DNA of 64,000 bases from Cephalotus follicularis (GCA_001972305.1 BDDD01001622.1:174760-238759), one strand, 5' to 3'; counted from the stretch's first letter, positions 1 through 11,802 are shown. Notes: generated from the sequence alone by a model not told the origin. Program-made: numbers and translations.

Positions 1-740
1 ATACTGGAATGATATCTGTTATTATAAGAAGACTCTATCAAAGGAATGTGATCTTCCCATGTACCAGCAAAATCAATAACGCAAGCCTGGAGCATATCCT
101 CCAAGGTCTGGATGGTACGCTCGGACTGCTCATCTATCTGAGGGTGAAAGGTAGTACTCTAGTTCAGCTTTGTCCCGAAAGCTGTCTGAAATCTCTTCCA
201 AAAGTTGGAAGTAAAGATAGCATCCTTGTCACAAACAACACTCATGGGAACACCATGCAGTCTTATGATCTCCTTCACATACAAACGAGCCAACTTGCTC
301 GCTGAGTCCGTCACATGAGTGGGTAGAAAATGAGTTGACTTCGTGAGTCTATCCACGATAACCCACACTGCATTGTCACGGTGCCTAGTCAGTGGAAATC
401 CTGAAACAAAACCATAGTTATGTTTTCCCACTTCCACTCCGCCACTGGCAACGGCTGCAATAACCCTGCCTGCCTCTGGTGCTCGGCCTTAACTGTCTGG
501 CGGGTAAAACACCTTGCTACATACTCGGCGATTTCTTGTTTCATGCTAGGCCTCCAGAAATCCCTCTTCATGTACTGGTACATTTTTGTGCTACCAGGGT
601 GAATGCTGTACTGAGATTTATGAGCCCCATAAAGCAACTCTCTCTTCAACTTGTTATCATTCAGAAGGCACACCCGCCCCCGAAATCTCAAAACACCATC
701 GGCATGTATCCAAAAATCAGACTCCGAATCCAGATTCTCT
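1..740 (-). pseudogene. Tekay integrase remnant (element T1)
   Basis: Degenerate integrase of a Ty3/Gypsy chromovirus, the enzyme that would insert element cDNA into the nuclear genome. Read on the minus strand it shows the zinc-binding region with HPGSTKMYQ, but the second cysteine pair is damaged (CFTRQ where the related copy at 18762-21376 has CYTCQ). The first catalytic aspartate region reads ITMVLFQD and is shifted out of frame. The second aspartate region (VVCDKDAIFTSNFWK) and the glutamate region ([12 protein letters not shown], near 90-130) are still legible. At least two frame breaks separate the pieces. The chromodomain end lies beyond the left edge. It belongs to the same minus-strand element as the next four entries. 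Confidence 0.88.
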
Positions 741-2022
741 CAAATCTGCTGCAACTCATGATCACGTGACTGTGCATCCTTCATATGATCTAGTAGCACC
801 AGTCGTGCTTGTATGCTAGCCACAAAGACTCCCGGTGACTGATTAAATAGAGACCACTCTTGGAAGTCTTCCAACATATTCCATTGCGACAACATCGTAC
901 TGGCAATCATAGCCTTGCGACTAAAGGCATGAGCGAGCACATTCTCTTTCCCCGGGTGGTACTAAACACTGCAATCATAATTGTTAAATAATTCCACCCA
1001 CCTTCGTTGCCTTATGTTCAGTGTATCTTGGCAGAATAGGTACCTCAAACTCTTATGATCTGTATAGATTTCAAACTGCACCCCATAAAGATAGTGCCTT
1101 CACTTCTGAAGAGTGAAGATAATAGCTGCAAGTTCAGGGTCATACATCAGGTAGTTTTTTTATACGGCTTTAGCTTCCGAGAAGCATAAGCGATCACTCT
1201 GCCTCACTTCATCAGTACGCAGCCCAAGTCCTTACCCAGAGCATCACTGTAGACTGCAAAGCCCTCATTTCCATCAGGTAATGCCAAGATAGGAGCAGAA
1301 ACCAACCTATCCTTCAGCTCACAGAAACTAGCTTCATAATCTTCGTCCCAGACAAATAAGGTCTTCTTCTGGGTCAGTCTAGTCAAAGGCACGACTATCC
1401 TCGAAAAGTTCTGGATAAACCTCCTGTAATACCCCGCCAACCCAAGGAAACTTTGCACCTCCGTCACATTCTTCGGTTATGGCCAGTCCCGCACAACTTC
1501 AGTCCTTGACGGATCCACCATCAAGCCCTCTCCAGATACAATGTGACCGAGAAAGATCACATGATCAAGCCAGAATTCAGACTTGTCAAACTTGGCGTAC
1601 AACCGATGCTCTCTGAGAACCTGCAATACCAGCCTCAGATGATGAGTGTGTTCCTCCTCACTCCTCGAATATACCAGTATGTCATCAATAAACACTACGA
1701 TAAACTGATCCAGGTATGGCCAGAATACGTCATTCATCAATGATATGAAAGCTATCAGCGTATTGGTAACACCAAACGGCATCATCAAGAACTCGTGGTG
1801 ACCATACCGTGTTTGGAAGGCAGTCCTCTAAATGTCTCCTTCCCTTACTCTCAGTTGGTGATAACCCGATCTCAAATTGATCTTGGAAAACACCCTTGAT
1901 CCTTGCAACTGGTCGAACAATTCCTCGATGTGGGGTAAGGGATACTTGTTCTTGATAATTGTCTTATTTAGCATTCTGTAGTCGATGCAAAGCCTCATCG
2001 ACCCATCTTTCTTCTTGACAAA
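741..2022 (-). pseudogene. Tekay reverse transcriptase and RNase H remnant (T1)
   Basis: Reverse transcriptase followed by RNase H on the minus strand, broken into pieces. RT shows [12 protein letters not shown] and the catalytic [11 protein letters not shown] (F-I-D-D box, as in other plant Gypsy RTs) around 1680-1720. The tether [17 protein letters not shown] lies near 1400-1455. RNase H starts with YSDALGKDLGCVL ([11 protein letters not shown] in the copy at 19029-20714). There is a stop between the RT and tether segments near 1470-1476, and frame breaks within RNase H (about 940-1203). The family protein is continuous here, so this copy cannot make active enzyme. Confidence 0.9.
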
Positions 2023-2931
2023 TTACACAGGTGCACCCCACGGAGAAACAGTGGGTCTAACAAAACCTTTATCAATCAGGTCTTCCAACTGTAGCTTCAG
2101 CTCTCGCAACTCGGCAAGAGCCATCCGATAAGGTGATTTAGAGATAGGAGCCATTCCAGGAACAAGATAAATAATGAATTCCATACTCCTCCTCGAGGGT
2201 AAAGATCCCAAGTCATCAGGAAACACATCGTGAAATTCACACACAACCGGAATCTCTTCCATACTCAAACCTTTCTCCTTCCTTCGATCAATTACGTAAG
2301 CCAGGTATCCTTCGCATCCCTTCTCTAGATACCTTGATGCTCGAATAAAGAATATGATCGATGTCGAGAACCCTTTGTCTCCCTTGAACTGAAATGTCAT
2401 TCCATCGGATAGACAAAACTCCACAGTTTTATTATAACAATCCATGCGAGCACAGTGTGCTGAAAGCCAATCCATCCCCTGTATAACATCGAAGTCACGG
2501 ATAAGCAGTACTATCAAATCTGCATACAAAGAAATGTCCGCCATAGACATCTCACAACTCCTATATGCCGAGTCAGTGTACATAGAAGTCCCAGTCGGGG
2601 TACTCACATCAAGCATCTATGACATGCAGTCAGGGGTAACCTCTAAGGAAGATGCAAAACGTGTAGATATGAAAGAATGCGATGCTCCAGAATCCATCAA
2701 CACTCTAGCAGAAAAACAATATATATACAGAGTACATCCAACAATGGAAGTTGACTCTGGAACCTCTGTCTGAGAAAGTACAAAAACTCTACCTTTTGCG
2801 ATGCCCTTACCGGTGTCCCTCCTCTGTGACGTTCCCCCCGTCGCACCACTACTACTTCCTAGCCCAGTAGGCGCTGTAGCTGAACTCTTCGAACAATCTT
2901 TCACCGAATGACCAAGTGCCCCGCACATCAA
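2023..2931 (-). pseudogene. Tekay zinc knuckle, protease and RT N-terminus (T1)
   Basis: Two adjacent minus-strand reading frames. The upstream one (about 2617-2931) has the second gag zinc knuckle (CGALGHSVKDC) and the aspartic protease active site MDSGASHSFIS. The downstream one (2023-2616) continues the retropepsin fold (GMDWLSAHCARMDCY) and ends with the start of RT ([18 protein letters not shown]). A stop at about 2617 splits protease from the rest. Another frame ends right after WGAPV, where the family continues into the [15 protein letters not shown] block. The order zinc knuckle, protease, RT is that of Ty3/Gypsy pol. Confidence 0.88.
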
Positions 2932-3940
2932 GCACCAGCCATTGTACCTCCAGCAATCTTTCTGTTGGTGGCCTATCCGACCACAATAGAAACAACCCCA
3001 GTATCTAGCATTACTCCCTTGGCTGGGAGAACCTTATGAAGCTATCTGCTGAGACTTGCTTTTGGATGACTTCGTTGGAGAACCACCATCGTGTCATTTC
3101 GACGATGTTGGTCTAGATTGTGTAAGACTCTGTTTATTCTGTTGTGCACGAGCTCTCTCAGCCCGATCTTCACTGGATATGCTCTCCAGTACTCTTTCTT
3201 TCTGAGCCACCTCCACAAAAGTCCCCAGTTCCATAGCCCTAATTCTTTACCGAAGGTCTGGCCATAGACCCCTCAGAAATCTTTGTATCTTCTTCACTTC
3301 ATCAGCTACAAGATAGGGTGAATGTCTGGATAACTCTATGAACCTTCCTTGATACTCAGTCACCGTCATCTCCCCCTGTCGCAACTCCAAGAGCTCCGTC
3401 TCCCATCTCTCTTGCTAAATCCATGGAACATAGGTCTCCATGAACTCTGTCTGGAATCTAACCCAAGTGCTGTCAAGCCTCTGAGATTCCCACTTTGCTT
3501 TGACCATCTCCCACTAATGAGTGGCCTCACCCCATAGACGGTATACAGCAAACTTCAATTTTTTATTGTCCGTACAGTCCATCACTTCAAAGATTTTTTC
3601 CAAATCCTGCAGCCATCTCTCGACAACGGTGGCATCAAGTTCCCCTGAAAACTGGGTGGATTCTGCCTCATGAACCTTTCAATGTCCCTCCAAAACTGAT
3701 TACCATCCTCTCCTGGGCAATGGTCAGGAGCTCTATATTGGGCCGCGCTTACGCGTAGTACTGGTGCATCTCCTCTGTATTAGCCATATTAAAGACCATC
3801 TGCTGTTGAAAATAATCCGCAATTCGGGACATCGGATCTCTCTCATCCTAGGGGATATTCATCCCTTGCGGAACATTCGATTCCTTAGGGGCATTTGCTC
3901 TAATAGCTCTAGTCTTAGCACGTGTTCTCCTTCTGTCCAT
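2932..3940 (-). pseudogene. Tekay gag remnant (T1)
   Basis: Degenerate gag (capsid/nucleocapsid) region. A plausible start codon lies at 3938-3940 on the minus strand, giving MDRRRTRAKTRAI. After it the frame is interrupted repeatedly (stops near 3850, 3750, 3650 and others). The first of two CCHC zinc knuckles (CFYCGRIGHQQKDC) is legible around 2957-2998. The second follows directly at the next entry. The stretch to the primer-binding site (3941-4036) is the untranslated leader and shows nothing else. Confidence 0.75.
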
Positions 3941-4036
3941 TTGTTCCTATAAGAAGGATGACGATTAGTCACAACATTAGAAAAACAACTTATCAATTGC
4001 AAAGGAAAATATCCTAGCTAAGCATATATGGAATAT

Positions 4037-4048
4037 GCTCTGATACCA
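4037..4048 (-). other. Primer-binding site of T1
   Basis: On the minus strand this reads TGGTATCAGAGC, which complements the 3' end of initiator methionine tRNA, the usual primer of plant Copia elements and Gypsy chromoviruses. It touches the LTR end at 4049, which sets the LTR border and the element's minus orientation. Confidence 0.92.
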
Positions 4049-5350
4049 TGCCGTCACACCCCATTTTTAATAAACACACATAAAAGTGGCAAAGGCAATT
4101 AACATTTAAGATTCAGCTTATGGTAATAATATAAAATGTGAACTTTTTCAAACAAGATATCAGTTCCGGAAGCATTAAAACTCATAAGCTGAAAACACAT
4201 AACGTGCATCCCATACTGCACATTATCAAATACATGTATGTCATAGTTAAAAGCCCACAAAACGGAGCGTGATCCATATTACATTATTTAGTAACATCAA
4301 AAGTCTAGTAAACCGAAAAATACGGTACACAACACCCAAAGGGACATAACCCCGAGTAAAACATTATTCAAACTTGTACTTCATCCATGTTGATTCCCAA
4401 GCTGGTCCACTACATCAATCTGTAAAGTAGGGGGTTAGCCTTTGTCCTCACTTGACCAAGCATAAGTGCACTTGGGATCAACATTAAATGCATGTCATGT
4501 AATGTATGCATAGGTGATGCAATGCAGTAGAAATACCAGTTTATATATATGAAAAAATATATAAGTTTAACAGTGCGGTAAAATAACAGTAGGGACATAT
4601 ATGTGAAAACATATGTATGCAATAACAGTACAGTAGTAACCCGGTCAGGGCTACATCAACAAGCATAGTAGTGTCCGAGAAGGACCAGTAAACAGTACAG
4701 TATGTCCATAAAGGGACTAACAAACAGGCAGGCAGTATGTTCAACGCCACCAACTCCTGGCCCCACGTTGCACTCCCACTTCGGTCCCTTCTCCGGGCAA
4801 CCAAGCAAGACAACAATACAGTACAGTGAGTTACCCAGCCAACTCCTGGCCCCTAGTTCAACCCTACCACTAGTCAATGTTGGCAGTCCCTGACACGCAA
4901 CTAGTATGTCTCAACTACAAACACATAAAATTAACAAAGCAAACATAGTGAGTAGTCACAGTAAACAGTGCAGTAAATAGTACAGTAATGATCGTTAGAT
5001 CAACAACAGGCAGTTCATTTCAAAATATTTTCAAAAGTGATAACATTTAAAATATGTATTTCTAATAGATAGAAAATACTTTAAATAGTTCGGTAGTGGA
5101 AATCGCTTTCCCAATTTGTTCGAACATACGTTATTAACCAATATATATTTTCGTACTCAAAACAGTCTATTCCGAGTTCACATATGCATTTCTAAATATC
5201 ATAACTTAGAAATCATAATCGATTTATAGACAGCCAATAAACAGGCAGTAAATAGTACATATGCAATGCATACAAATGCTAAAATGAATCCTAAGTGAAA
5301 TCGGGATCGTCGGGTGTCAAAATCATAAAGATTGTCGAAACAGGACTCTA

Positions 5351-5535
5351 AAGCGTCGACGTTTTCCCCCTAGGCATCGATGCTTATGTCCTCTAAGCAT
5401 CGACGCCCGATCCTTGGCGTCAGTGCTTTTTGTACCTTAGGTGTCAATGTCTTCTCCCATAGGCGTCGATTTTTAAAAATGCATTCAGTAAAAACAAATG
5501 TAGTCCATAGTACAAAGCATCGACGTTTACCAAAG
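5351..5535. repeat. TCGAC-core motif array in T1 LTR
   Basis: Cores (exact or one base off) start at 5356, 5377, 5400, 5420, 5444 and 5466, with gaps of 21, 23, 20, 24 and 22 bp, and another lies near 5520. Typical flanks are AAGCGTCGACG and GGCGTCGAT. The same position within the LTR holds arrays in the other Tekay copies. Confidence 0.8.
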
Positions 5536-6294
5536 GCGTCTACGTTTTTTAGCGTTAGTCATCTTCTTCCTCACGACATGACGAACCAGTAACATTTCCA
5601 ACACAAATACATGCAATCAAATATGTATAAAGCCCAGAAAACAGTCATGCAACATCATATTACACATCCAGTACAACATGGCATCCATTCAGAGATCAAA
5701 AACAATTCAACAGGTCATGCAATCTATGCATAAACATCACTGAAAAAACACCAAATATTGCAAACAAAATACAATTATCGCATCCCCTACCTCTAGACTC
5801 AAGTTAGAAGCCAAAAGTCGACCTCTTTTAGTATCCAGTCAATCACTTTGAGTCCCCAGGTTCGGCCTGAAAGCTCCCTGGTTTACTCCACAGTCATTGG
5901 CCAAGCTCCAAGTTTCCTTTGCTCAACAATGGTGGTTGGGCTTCCTCTCTCTAATTTTCTGCTCTCCTTTGTCACTCACAGTGTCTCTAGGCTCTCTGGC
6001 TTTCGGTAACAGATGAGAGTGAGGTGAGAAAGCTGAATTTATGCCATTTCTCGTTTTGTTTCACTTTCATGCACCCACCATTTCCTTCCTCTCTCTTTCT
6101 TGTGCAATCTGGTGCAACATGTGTCAAATTCTTCTTCATCCCAGTCCATGCACACTCACATGTCCCTTCCTTTCAGTTCCTTTACAGTCCTGGTAAGTCG
6201 GATGTTATATGCATGCATAACATGTCCCCAAAACGCCTACCAAAATGCCTGATATGCGACACGTCTATATGCTATTTGTGCATATCAAAACCAC

Positions 6295-6455
6295 GACGCA
6301 AAGCGTCGACATTTACATGCAGGCGTCGACGCTTATAGCGTTTTGCCTACAGGGCATCTATGTCATCAATAAGCATCGACGTGCATGTGCATGGTTTACA
6401 TGCGCATCTTTGCTGTGTAGGCATCGACGATTTCCCAAAGGCGTTGACGCTTTTA
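6295..6455. repeat. Second TCGAC-core motif group in T1 LTR
   Basis: Motifs of the type AAGCGTCGAC, GGCGTCGACGC, AAGCATCGACG and GGCATCGACG occur at about 6301-6452. On the minus strand this is near the start of the LTR, matching the first motif group in other Tekay LTRs. Confidence 0.75.
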
Positions 6456-6799
6456 ACTAAAAACTGTGTCGTTTTGCTTCAATTTGCAATTTTAACATTT
6501 CTTTAACATTCTTACTCCAAAATCAATACCATTAGAGTTTGGAAAACATCATCAAAGTCGGGAATTTCATTATTCTCATTAATTCCATGATAAGGTTACA
6601 TTAGAATTTAAATTATTACAAGGTATGAAATTCCTGGGCGTTACATGTGTTGTTTTCAATGATCTATTTGTTATATTTTTATGCTTAAAATGGATTACTT
6701 AGGTTGTGTATGATTGATTTTCAGGTACAAAAGTAAAAAAGATTAAAGTGCATGAAGAATGGTTCAAATCGGTGAAGAATCTGCAGAAAACAGACCAAA

Positions 6800-7215
6800 G
6801 CGTCGATGCCTAGACTTTAAGCGTCAACGTCTAGGCTCAAAGCGCTGACGGTTTCAAAGAAAGTGTCGACGCTTTACACTTCAGCATGGAACAAGTTTGC
6901 AGTCTCATGATTTTTGTCAACACCAATCCATTTGGCATCAACGTGCTGGAAATTTAATATTTAGGCTTCAACGCCATGATCATGTCGTTAATGCAAAATT
7001 TGCACAAATCAGACAGTAGCTTAAACGTTAACGTGCAACTAGGAAGATGTCAACGCCATGTTAAGCATCGACGCCTTGCTTGTAAGCGTCGACGCTTAAC
7101 ACTCATGTCTAGCCAATAACGCTCAATACAAGTTGACCTTAGTGCCTTCAATACATCAAAGCATCAACACAAAACGCCAAACCGTTGACGCCAAAGACAT
7201 AATCGTCAACGCTTA
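6800..7215. repeat. TCGAC-core motif array in Athila-like LTR G
   Basis: Cores or one-base variants start at 6803, 6824, 6845 and 6866, an exact 21-bp phase over four units. Further copies continue to about 7206. A single extra motif lies at 8038-8052. The array ends about 115 bp before the TATA-like box at 7321. Confidence 0.82.
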
Positions 7216-7320
7216 TGATAGCAGACAGAAAAAATGGAAAGTTTTCAGCTTGTAATTATTTCCTTAAACAATTTTAAGTGGGTTAAACTTTTTCCTATCC
7301 TTGTTGCACAGGATTTTATG

Positions 7321-7328
7321 TATAAATA
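7321..7328 (+). promoter_or_regulatory. TATA-like box of LTR G
   Basis: TATAAATA preceded by the motif array and followed by a gene-poor transcribed-type sequence. The corresponding place in LTR 25228-26803 is the minus-strand TATAAG at 26063-26068. Inferred promoter; no start site can be proven. Confidence 0.5.
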
Positions 7329-7640
7329 GATGAGGTTAGATCACAAAAAGAAAGAGAGGAGCGTACAAGCTAGTGACCAGCTTTGTAGCCGCCTTTCTTC
7401 TTCTTCTTCAATTTTTAGTTTTTATTACAATGTTTAGTAGCTAATCTCTTAAGTTTTTTTGGATTAGAACAAAGCCTATATTGCATTGATTCAACTTCGA
7501 AAATAAAAATCCTTGAAGTTTTGATTTGTTCTTCAATTTTCTGCCTTCACGCACATTTTGTCTGTCTGATTAAAATCCACAAACATCTTGTCGGTGAATA
7601 AGAACATTGCTAAATAAATGGTTTTCAACGCACTCAATGG

Positions 7641-7793
7641 TCTACTCATATGGTTTATCACGCCGAACACACTCTGTATAGACCTAACATGTCTACTCAT
7701 ATGATTTGTCGATGCTGCCACACTCCGTATAGACCTAGCATGACTACTCATATGATTTGCCATCACAGTCGCACTCCGTATCGACCTAGCTGC
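7641..7793. repeat. 51-bp tandem repeat in LTR G
   Basis: Three imperfect units starting at 7641, 7692 and 7743. Each runs from CTACTCATATG to CGTATAGACCTAGCA. The related LTR at 25228-26803 has its own three-unit version at about 25608-25760, where the shared GTATGAGTAG start recurs at 25641, 25698 and 25749. Confidence 0.82.
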
Positions 7794-8171
7794 CATTCGT
7801 TATCAAGGTTTGAGCAATCAAGTAAGTGAGTGTTTCAATATAATCTATGGTGAGTTTCTGTACCCTAAAACCGCTTTTCTATTACATATTTCATTTAGTT
7901 TATTTGCCGCTTTAATTATTTCCTAAATTGCATGCTTTGTTTCTGTTAAATTCGCATAGTGCCCTTAACCGGCGATGCCTACCCTGTAAATGTTGATGAT
8001 TTTCTGCTTTAAATCGAGTCAAGTCAACGCTTTGACAAAGCGTCGACGCCTTCTGTTCCAGTTTTAATTTAGTGGTTTAATTTTCATGTTTAGGAGTATA
8101 AATTAATAATTCATCTCGATTTTGCATACTTCACCAAGGTTGGATGGATTAAGATTAATTTAGCTTGTTTT

Positions 8172-10111
8172 TGTTAGAGTGTGTGACCCGTCAAGCCACT
8201 AGCTGGTTTGATGTACTTGTACTCTGCTCATTATATATATAGTCTTGTTCTATTCATGTTACATTGTGCAAATTGAATTTAATTATTGGCATAACTTTAT
8301 ACGTTTTATCACATAATCGAAGCATGACACTGCTTACATATATGGTGCCCTGTCACATCAAAGGGTTGGTTGTCGAGCCTAGGGCTATGAGAGTGACTTC
8401 CTTATTCCCTATGACTAAACTGTTCCAAGTCATATGTTCACTTACTATGGGCATTTATGAACACGACAGACTTGTCGTATTGTGCTTTTTCTCACGAATG
8501 GGAGGGTGGAGTATCTCATTGCCACTTGGGTTGAACCCTAAAGCTAGTACGGGGTGCGTGCTGGGAGCATGTACACTGAACATGACCCACCATGGGAATT
8601 TTATTTGGATGGTCACATATCCTATGTTAGTAGAGTTTCCCATCTGAGACAGTAGTGTGTAGACTCTATGAGTCTAGCAAGTTCTTGATGGATTTGTCTA
8701 ATCCTTAAACCTGAGGGACTACTGTGCATTGCATAGAGACTGTCTGATTTTGATTTCTTCCCTATCTTGTTCTTTCGCGGGACTGCAAACTGGCAGATTT
8801 TGGGTCTTACAGAATTTATGTGAATGTAAGTGAGTGCGCAACAAGGAATCGTCACACCTGATGTGAGGGTGATTAGCTCTATAGTATCTGTATTCATTGT
8901 GGACTTTGAAATACCTGGTCAGGTTATGATGATTTGGAACCTAGGGTTTTCGGAAAGGCTTGTCGATAGTCATGATGGTAAAATACGGATTTATAGATAC
9001 TGGTATATCTAGGGTTGACACGTATCCTTACCGTAGGTCGTGGTCATAGCCGAGGATGACAAGGGATTAAAGTACGCGATAACTTTCTTCAGGATAAAGT
9101 ATCGGATGTATTGGAAACAGACTTAATCGTGGAAATTAATCAAGGGATTAATTTACACAACTGGAATGTGATAGTCATAGGTTCAGGGTCATAAAAGTAG
9201 TTAAGGACTATTTATGGTAAGTTTACTTAAGAACAATGCGTCTTAGCAACACACCATCGTTACCGATTAATTCCGGACTTTCGGGTCCCGCCTCATGAGT
9301 ATATGTATTAGATACATATATGGCATTGTTTTATAATGTGTGATAGCACATGTTATACTGTGGTGTATTAGTGATGTTATGTGACTGGTTAGTTGACATA
9401 ATATACTATACTAATATGTTTTTTGGTATGAATGCATAATTAGTTTATGTATTTCTCTTGTCTCTCATTTCTCTCGACACATTTATTGCAAGGTTATTGC
9501 ATAGCTATTGTATGGACCAAACAAGTTTTGTCATTATGCAAAGGACAAAACACGGTTTGCTTTTAATTATGCTTGTATAATGCAAAGGCAAAATGGTAAG
9601 CCTCGTATCATGCAAAGTCAAAATGGTATGGCACCAAAAAGAAAGAAAATGGAATCTCTATTCATGGCAGGGATCTTGATAACGTGTCTTTTTGTTTATT
9701 GGCCCCCTTAATCATCTCCACATTTGGTGGATCATTACCATGCATGAGAAAACGTGTTTTCTTTCTAATTTGGACACCTTTATCATGATCCACAATTGGT
9801 GGATCATGACCATGCAACATGAATGGATAAAAGCAAACAGTTGACACGTTTTTTAGTGGGCTTGTTTTTGCTCCTGCCGAGAACGTGTTTTCCAAGAAAG
9901 AGAGAAAGCAAGTGTGCAATAGTTTGTTCTTAGTGTAGAACAAAATAGAGAGAAAGAACACAATACCTGAACGCACCACAACTTGATTATTATAGGTGGT
10001 GTATTGCTTGCATTGAGTTCTACATTCCCTGTATTAATCCTATATTAGGATTAGTAATATAGGTTTTGTTTTACGTTGGCTATTCCGCTGCAATCCGTTC
10101 CTGAGTGAAAG
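8172..10111 (+). repeat. 5' LTR of Angela A, left part
   Basis: Starts TGTTAGAGTGTGTGACCCGT and runs collinear with the 3' LTR from 38491 to about 40430, with scattered substitutions. Shared blocks include ACATCAAAGGGTTGGTTGTC (8358) and GAGTGCGCAACAAGGAATC (8833). It stops at CCTGAGTGAAA, where a Tekay LTR begins at 10112. The LTR tail reappears at about 27851-28021. Open frames in this stretch, such as 8264-8647, also appear in the 3' LTR copy and I do not consider them genes. Confidence 0.88.
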
Positions 10112-10808
10112 TGTAACACTCGGGATTTTCATATATTGTAATTTCACGATGTAATTGCACTATTAGTGTGGAATTAATAAAATGATGGATTTCCTGACTT
10201 TAATGATGTTTTCCAAACTCTAATAATGTTGATTTTAGAGTAGGGATGTTAAGGAAATGATAAAGAGTAAGTTTAAGTCAAAACAGCACAGTTTTGAGAC
10301 TAAAACACCGACGCCTTGAGTGGAGCGTTAATGCCTAAGTGATTAAAACGCGCAGTTAATTCAAACATATGAGCGTCGACGCCTGCATGTAAATGTCGAT
10401 GCCTTGCGGCGTGTTCTGCATACACACAAACAGCAGGTAGACATGTCGCATGGTGGCATGTTTGTGCCACTTTTCAAGCATCTTGGGTAGGCTCTCTACA
10501 AACGTGGCATGCATGCTTTTAATGCCAGACTTACCTGCAACAAAAGGGCATTGAACAGAGAGAGAACCTCTGAGTGCATGGCCTGTGAAAGAGAAGAAAG
10601 GGACACCTGTTGCACCCGGTTTCCCAAGAGAGAGAGGTGAAGAAATTAACAGAGCATGCAGAGAAAACAAAATGAAATCTGCATAAAGTCGACTCCTCTC
10701 ACCCCTCTTATCTTTTAGTGAAAGCCAGAGGGTTTAGAGACACAGAGAGTGAAAGAAGGCAGAGGATTGAGAAGGAAAGCTCAAACCACCATTGTTGAAC
10801 AATTGGAA
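10112..10808 (+). repeat. Tekay LTR T2, left part
   Basis: Starts TGTAACACTCGGGATTTTC, the Tekay LTR start type, directly after Angela LTR sequence. It contains TCGAC-type motifs at about 10305-10390. It ends at the TGGAA (10804-10808) that is repeated at 26804-26808 on the far side of the Athila-like element. The text CCATTGTTGAACAATTGGAA corresponds to CCATTGTTGAAGCTTGGA in the other Tekay LTRs. Confidence 0.85.
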
Positions 10809-11180
10809 TGTTCACGTAAAAAGAATGTTTTAAAATTTATAGCCGCAAGTGCACGGATCATGCAGTAACGGGTCGAACGTAGGGAAACATAAACTAGTTG
10901 TAATTTATTCAACCTAGGCGAAGTATACCAATTTTGAGATAAAATATTAAAAACTACTCCTAATTATGCTAAGTAAAATAAAACAATTGAAAACGAGAAA
11001 TAAAATAAAATAACAGACTAAGATAATTAAAAAAATAAAGCGTGTAAATTAAAACTAATTAAAGAAATGAATAAAAACTAAGAGAAAATATAATTAAAAA
11101 GCGGTTTAGGGTATAGAAACTCACCGTAGATTGTATTGAACAATTCAATGAAGTTGAACGATCATACCTTGGTAAACAAC
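10809..11180 (-). repeat. 3' LTR stub of Athila-like element B
   Basis: About 372 bp matching 25228-25600 with few differences. It starts TGTTCACGTAAAAAGAATG on the plus strand. At about 11180 the match stops, and integrase coding sequence begins abruptly after GGTAAACAACGG. So a deletion joined the middle of integrase to the end region of the LTR. Confidence 0.9.
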
Positions 11181-11802
11181 GGCCCTTGAGAAATTTAACA
11201 ACAACGGAGTTGTAATTTGTTCGACAAGGTATCGCCTCAATCCACTTTGAAACATATTCAACAGCTAGAAGGATGTATAAGTTCCCAAACAAATTGGGAA
11301 ACGGACCCATAAAATCAATACCCCAAACATCAAAGATCTCGATCGTCAAAATCGGTGTCAAAGGCATCATATTTCGTTTCGTCACACGGCCTAAAGCTTG
11401 ACACAAAGCACAAACCTTACAGCACTGAAATGCATCTTTAAAAATCGTCGGCCAATAAAAACCACATTGTAAAACCTTAGCCGCTGTCTTGGTAGGACCG
11501 AAATGTCCACCACATGCTTGATCATGACAAAAGGATAAAACCGAGCGATGCTCATGATCAGGAACACATCGTCGCAAAACCAAATCCGGACATGCTTTAA
11601 AAAGATAAGGATCATCCCAATAATAATGTTTAACTTGCGACAGAAACCTATGCCTTACTTGAGCAGACCATTCTGAGGGTACACTTCCCATAACAAGACA
11701 ATTCACTATATCCGCATACCATGGTTCCCTCTCAACGCTCAGAATGTGCTCATCTGGAAAACTCTCATTAATCTGACCATGGACTTCGGGTGGATTGGGA
11801 AG
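11181..11802 (-). pseudogene. Athila-like integrase, N-terminal half (B)
   Basis: The integrase N-terminal half, continuing RNase H on the minus strand. It shows the zinc-binding block (HDQACGGHFGPTKTAAKVLQ, then CKVCALCQ) and the first catalytic aspartate in WGIDFMGPFP. Then come VEYVSKWIEAIPC and the break at about VVKFLK. After that the reading frame runs into LTR sequence and is meaningless. The second aspartate and the glutamate of the DDE triad are gone, so this copy cannot integrate DNA. Confidence 0.85.

Larger units (their letters stand above)
4049..6645 (-). repeat. 5' LTR of Tekay element T1
   Basis: About 2.6-kb LTR. On the minus strand it starts TGTAACGCCCAGG at 6645 and ends at 4049 next to the primer-binding site, so it has TG...CA ends. 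Its start, inner blocks and end are shared with the Tekay LTRs at 15986-18462, 21422-24116 and 34835-37425. These include the reverse complement of the GCCGAGTGAGGACAAAGGCTAAC block near 4430 and the GGGGCCAGGAGTTGGC-type repeats near 4735-4860. Two groups of TCGAC-core motifs lie inside it. The right flank (6646 on) is an Athila-like LTR that it interrupts. The partner LTR is outside the window. Confidence 0.88.
6646..8171 (+). repeat. Athila-like LTR G, left part
   Basis: A plus-strand LTR of the family bounding the element at 10809-26803; compare the reverse complement of 25228-26803. Shared blocks in the same order are TGTGTTGTTTTCAATG at the start, the TCGAC array, the TATA-like box, the region CCTTCACGCACATTTTGTCT near 7545, the 51-bp tandem repeat, and the block near 8095-8160. 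It lacks only about the first 15 bases, because Tekay element T1 is inserted there. At 8172 it is cut by the Angela LTR, and its last 78 bp resume at 40692-40769. Confidence 0.82.

Noticed and set aside
8264-8647. 127-codon frame as a host gene
   Set aside because: The same frame, diverged, lies at 38504-38968 in the other LTR of Angela A. It is LTR sequence.
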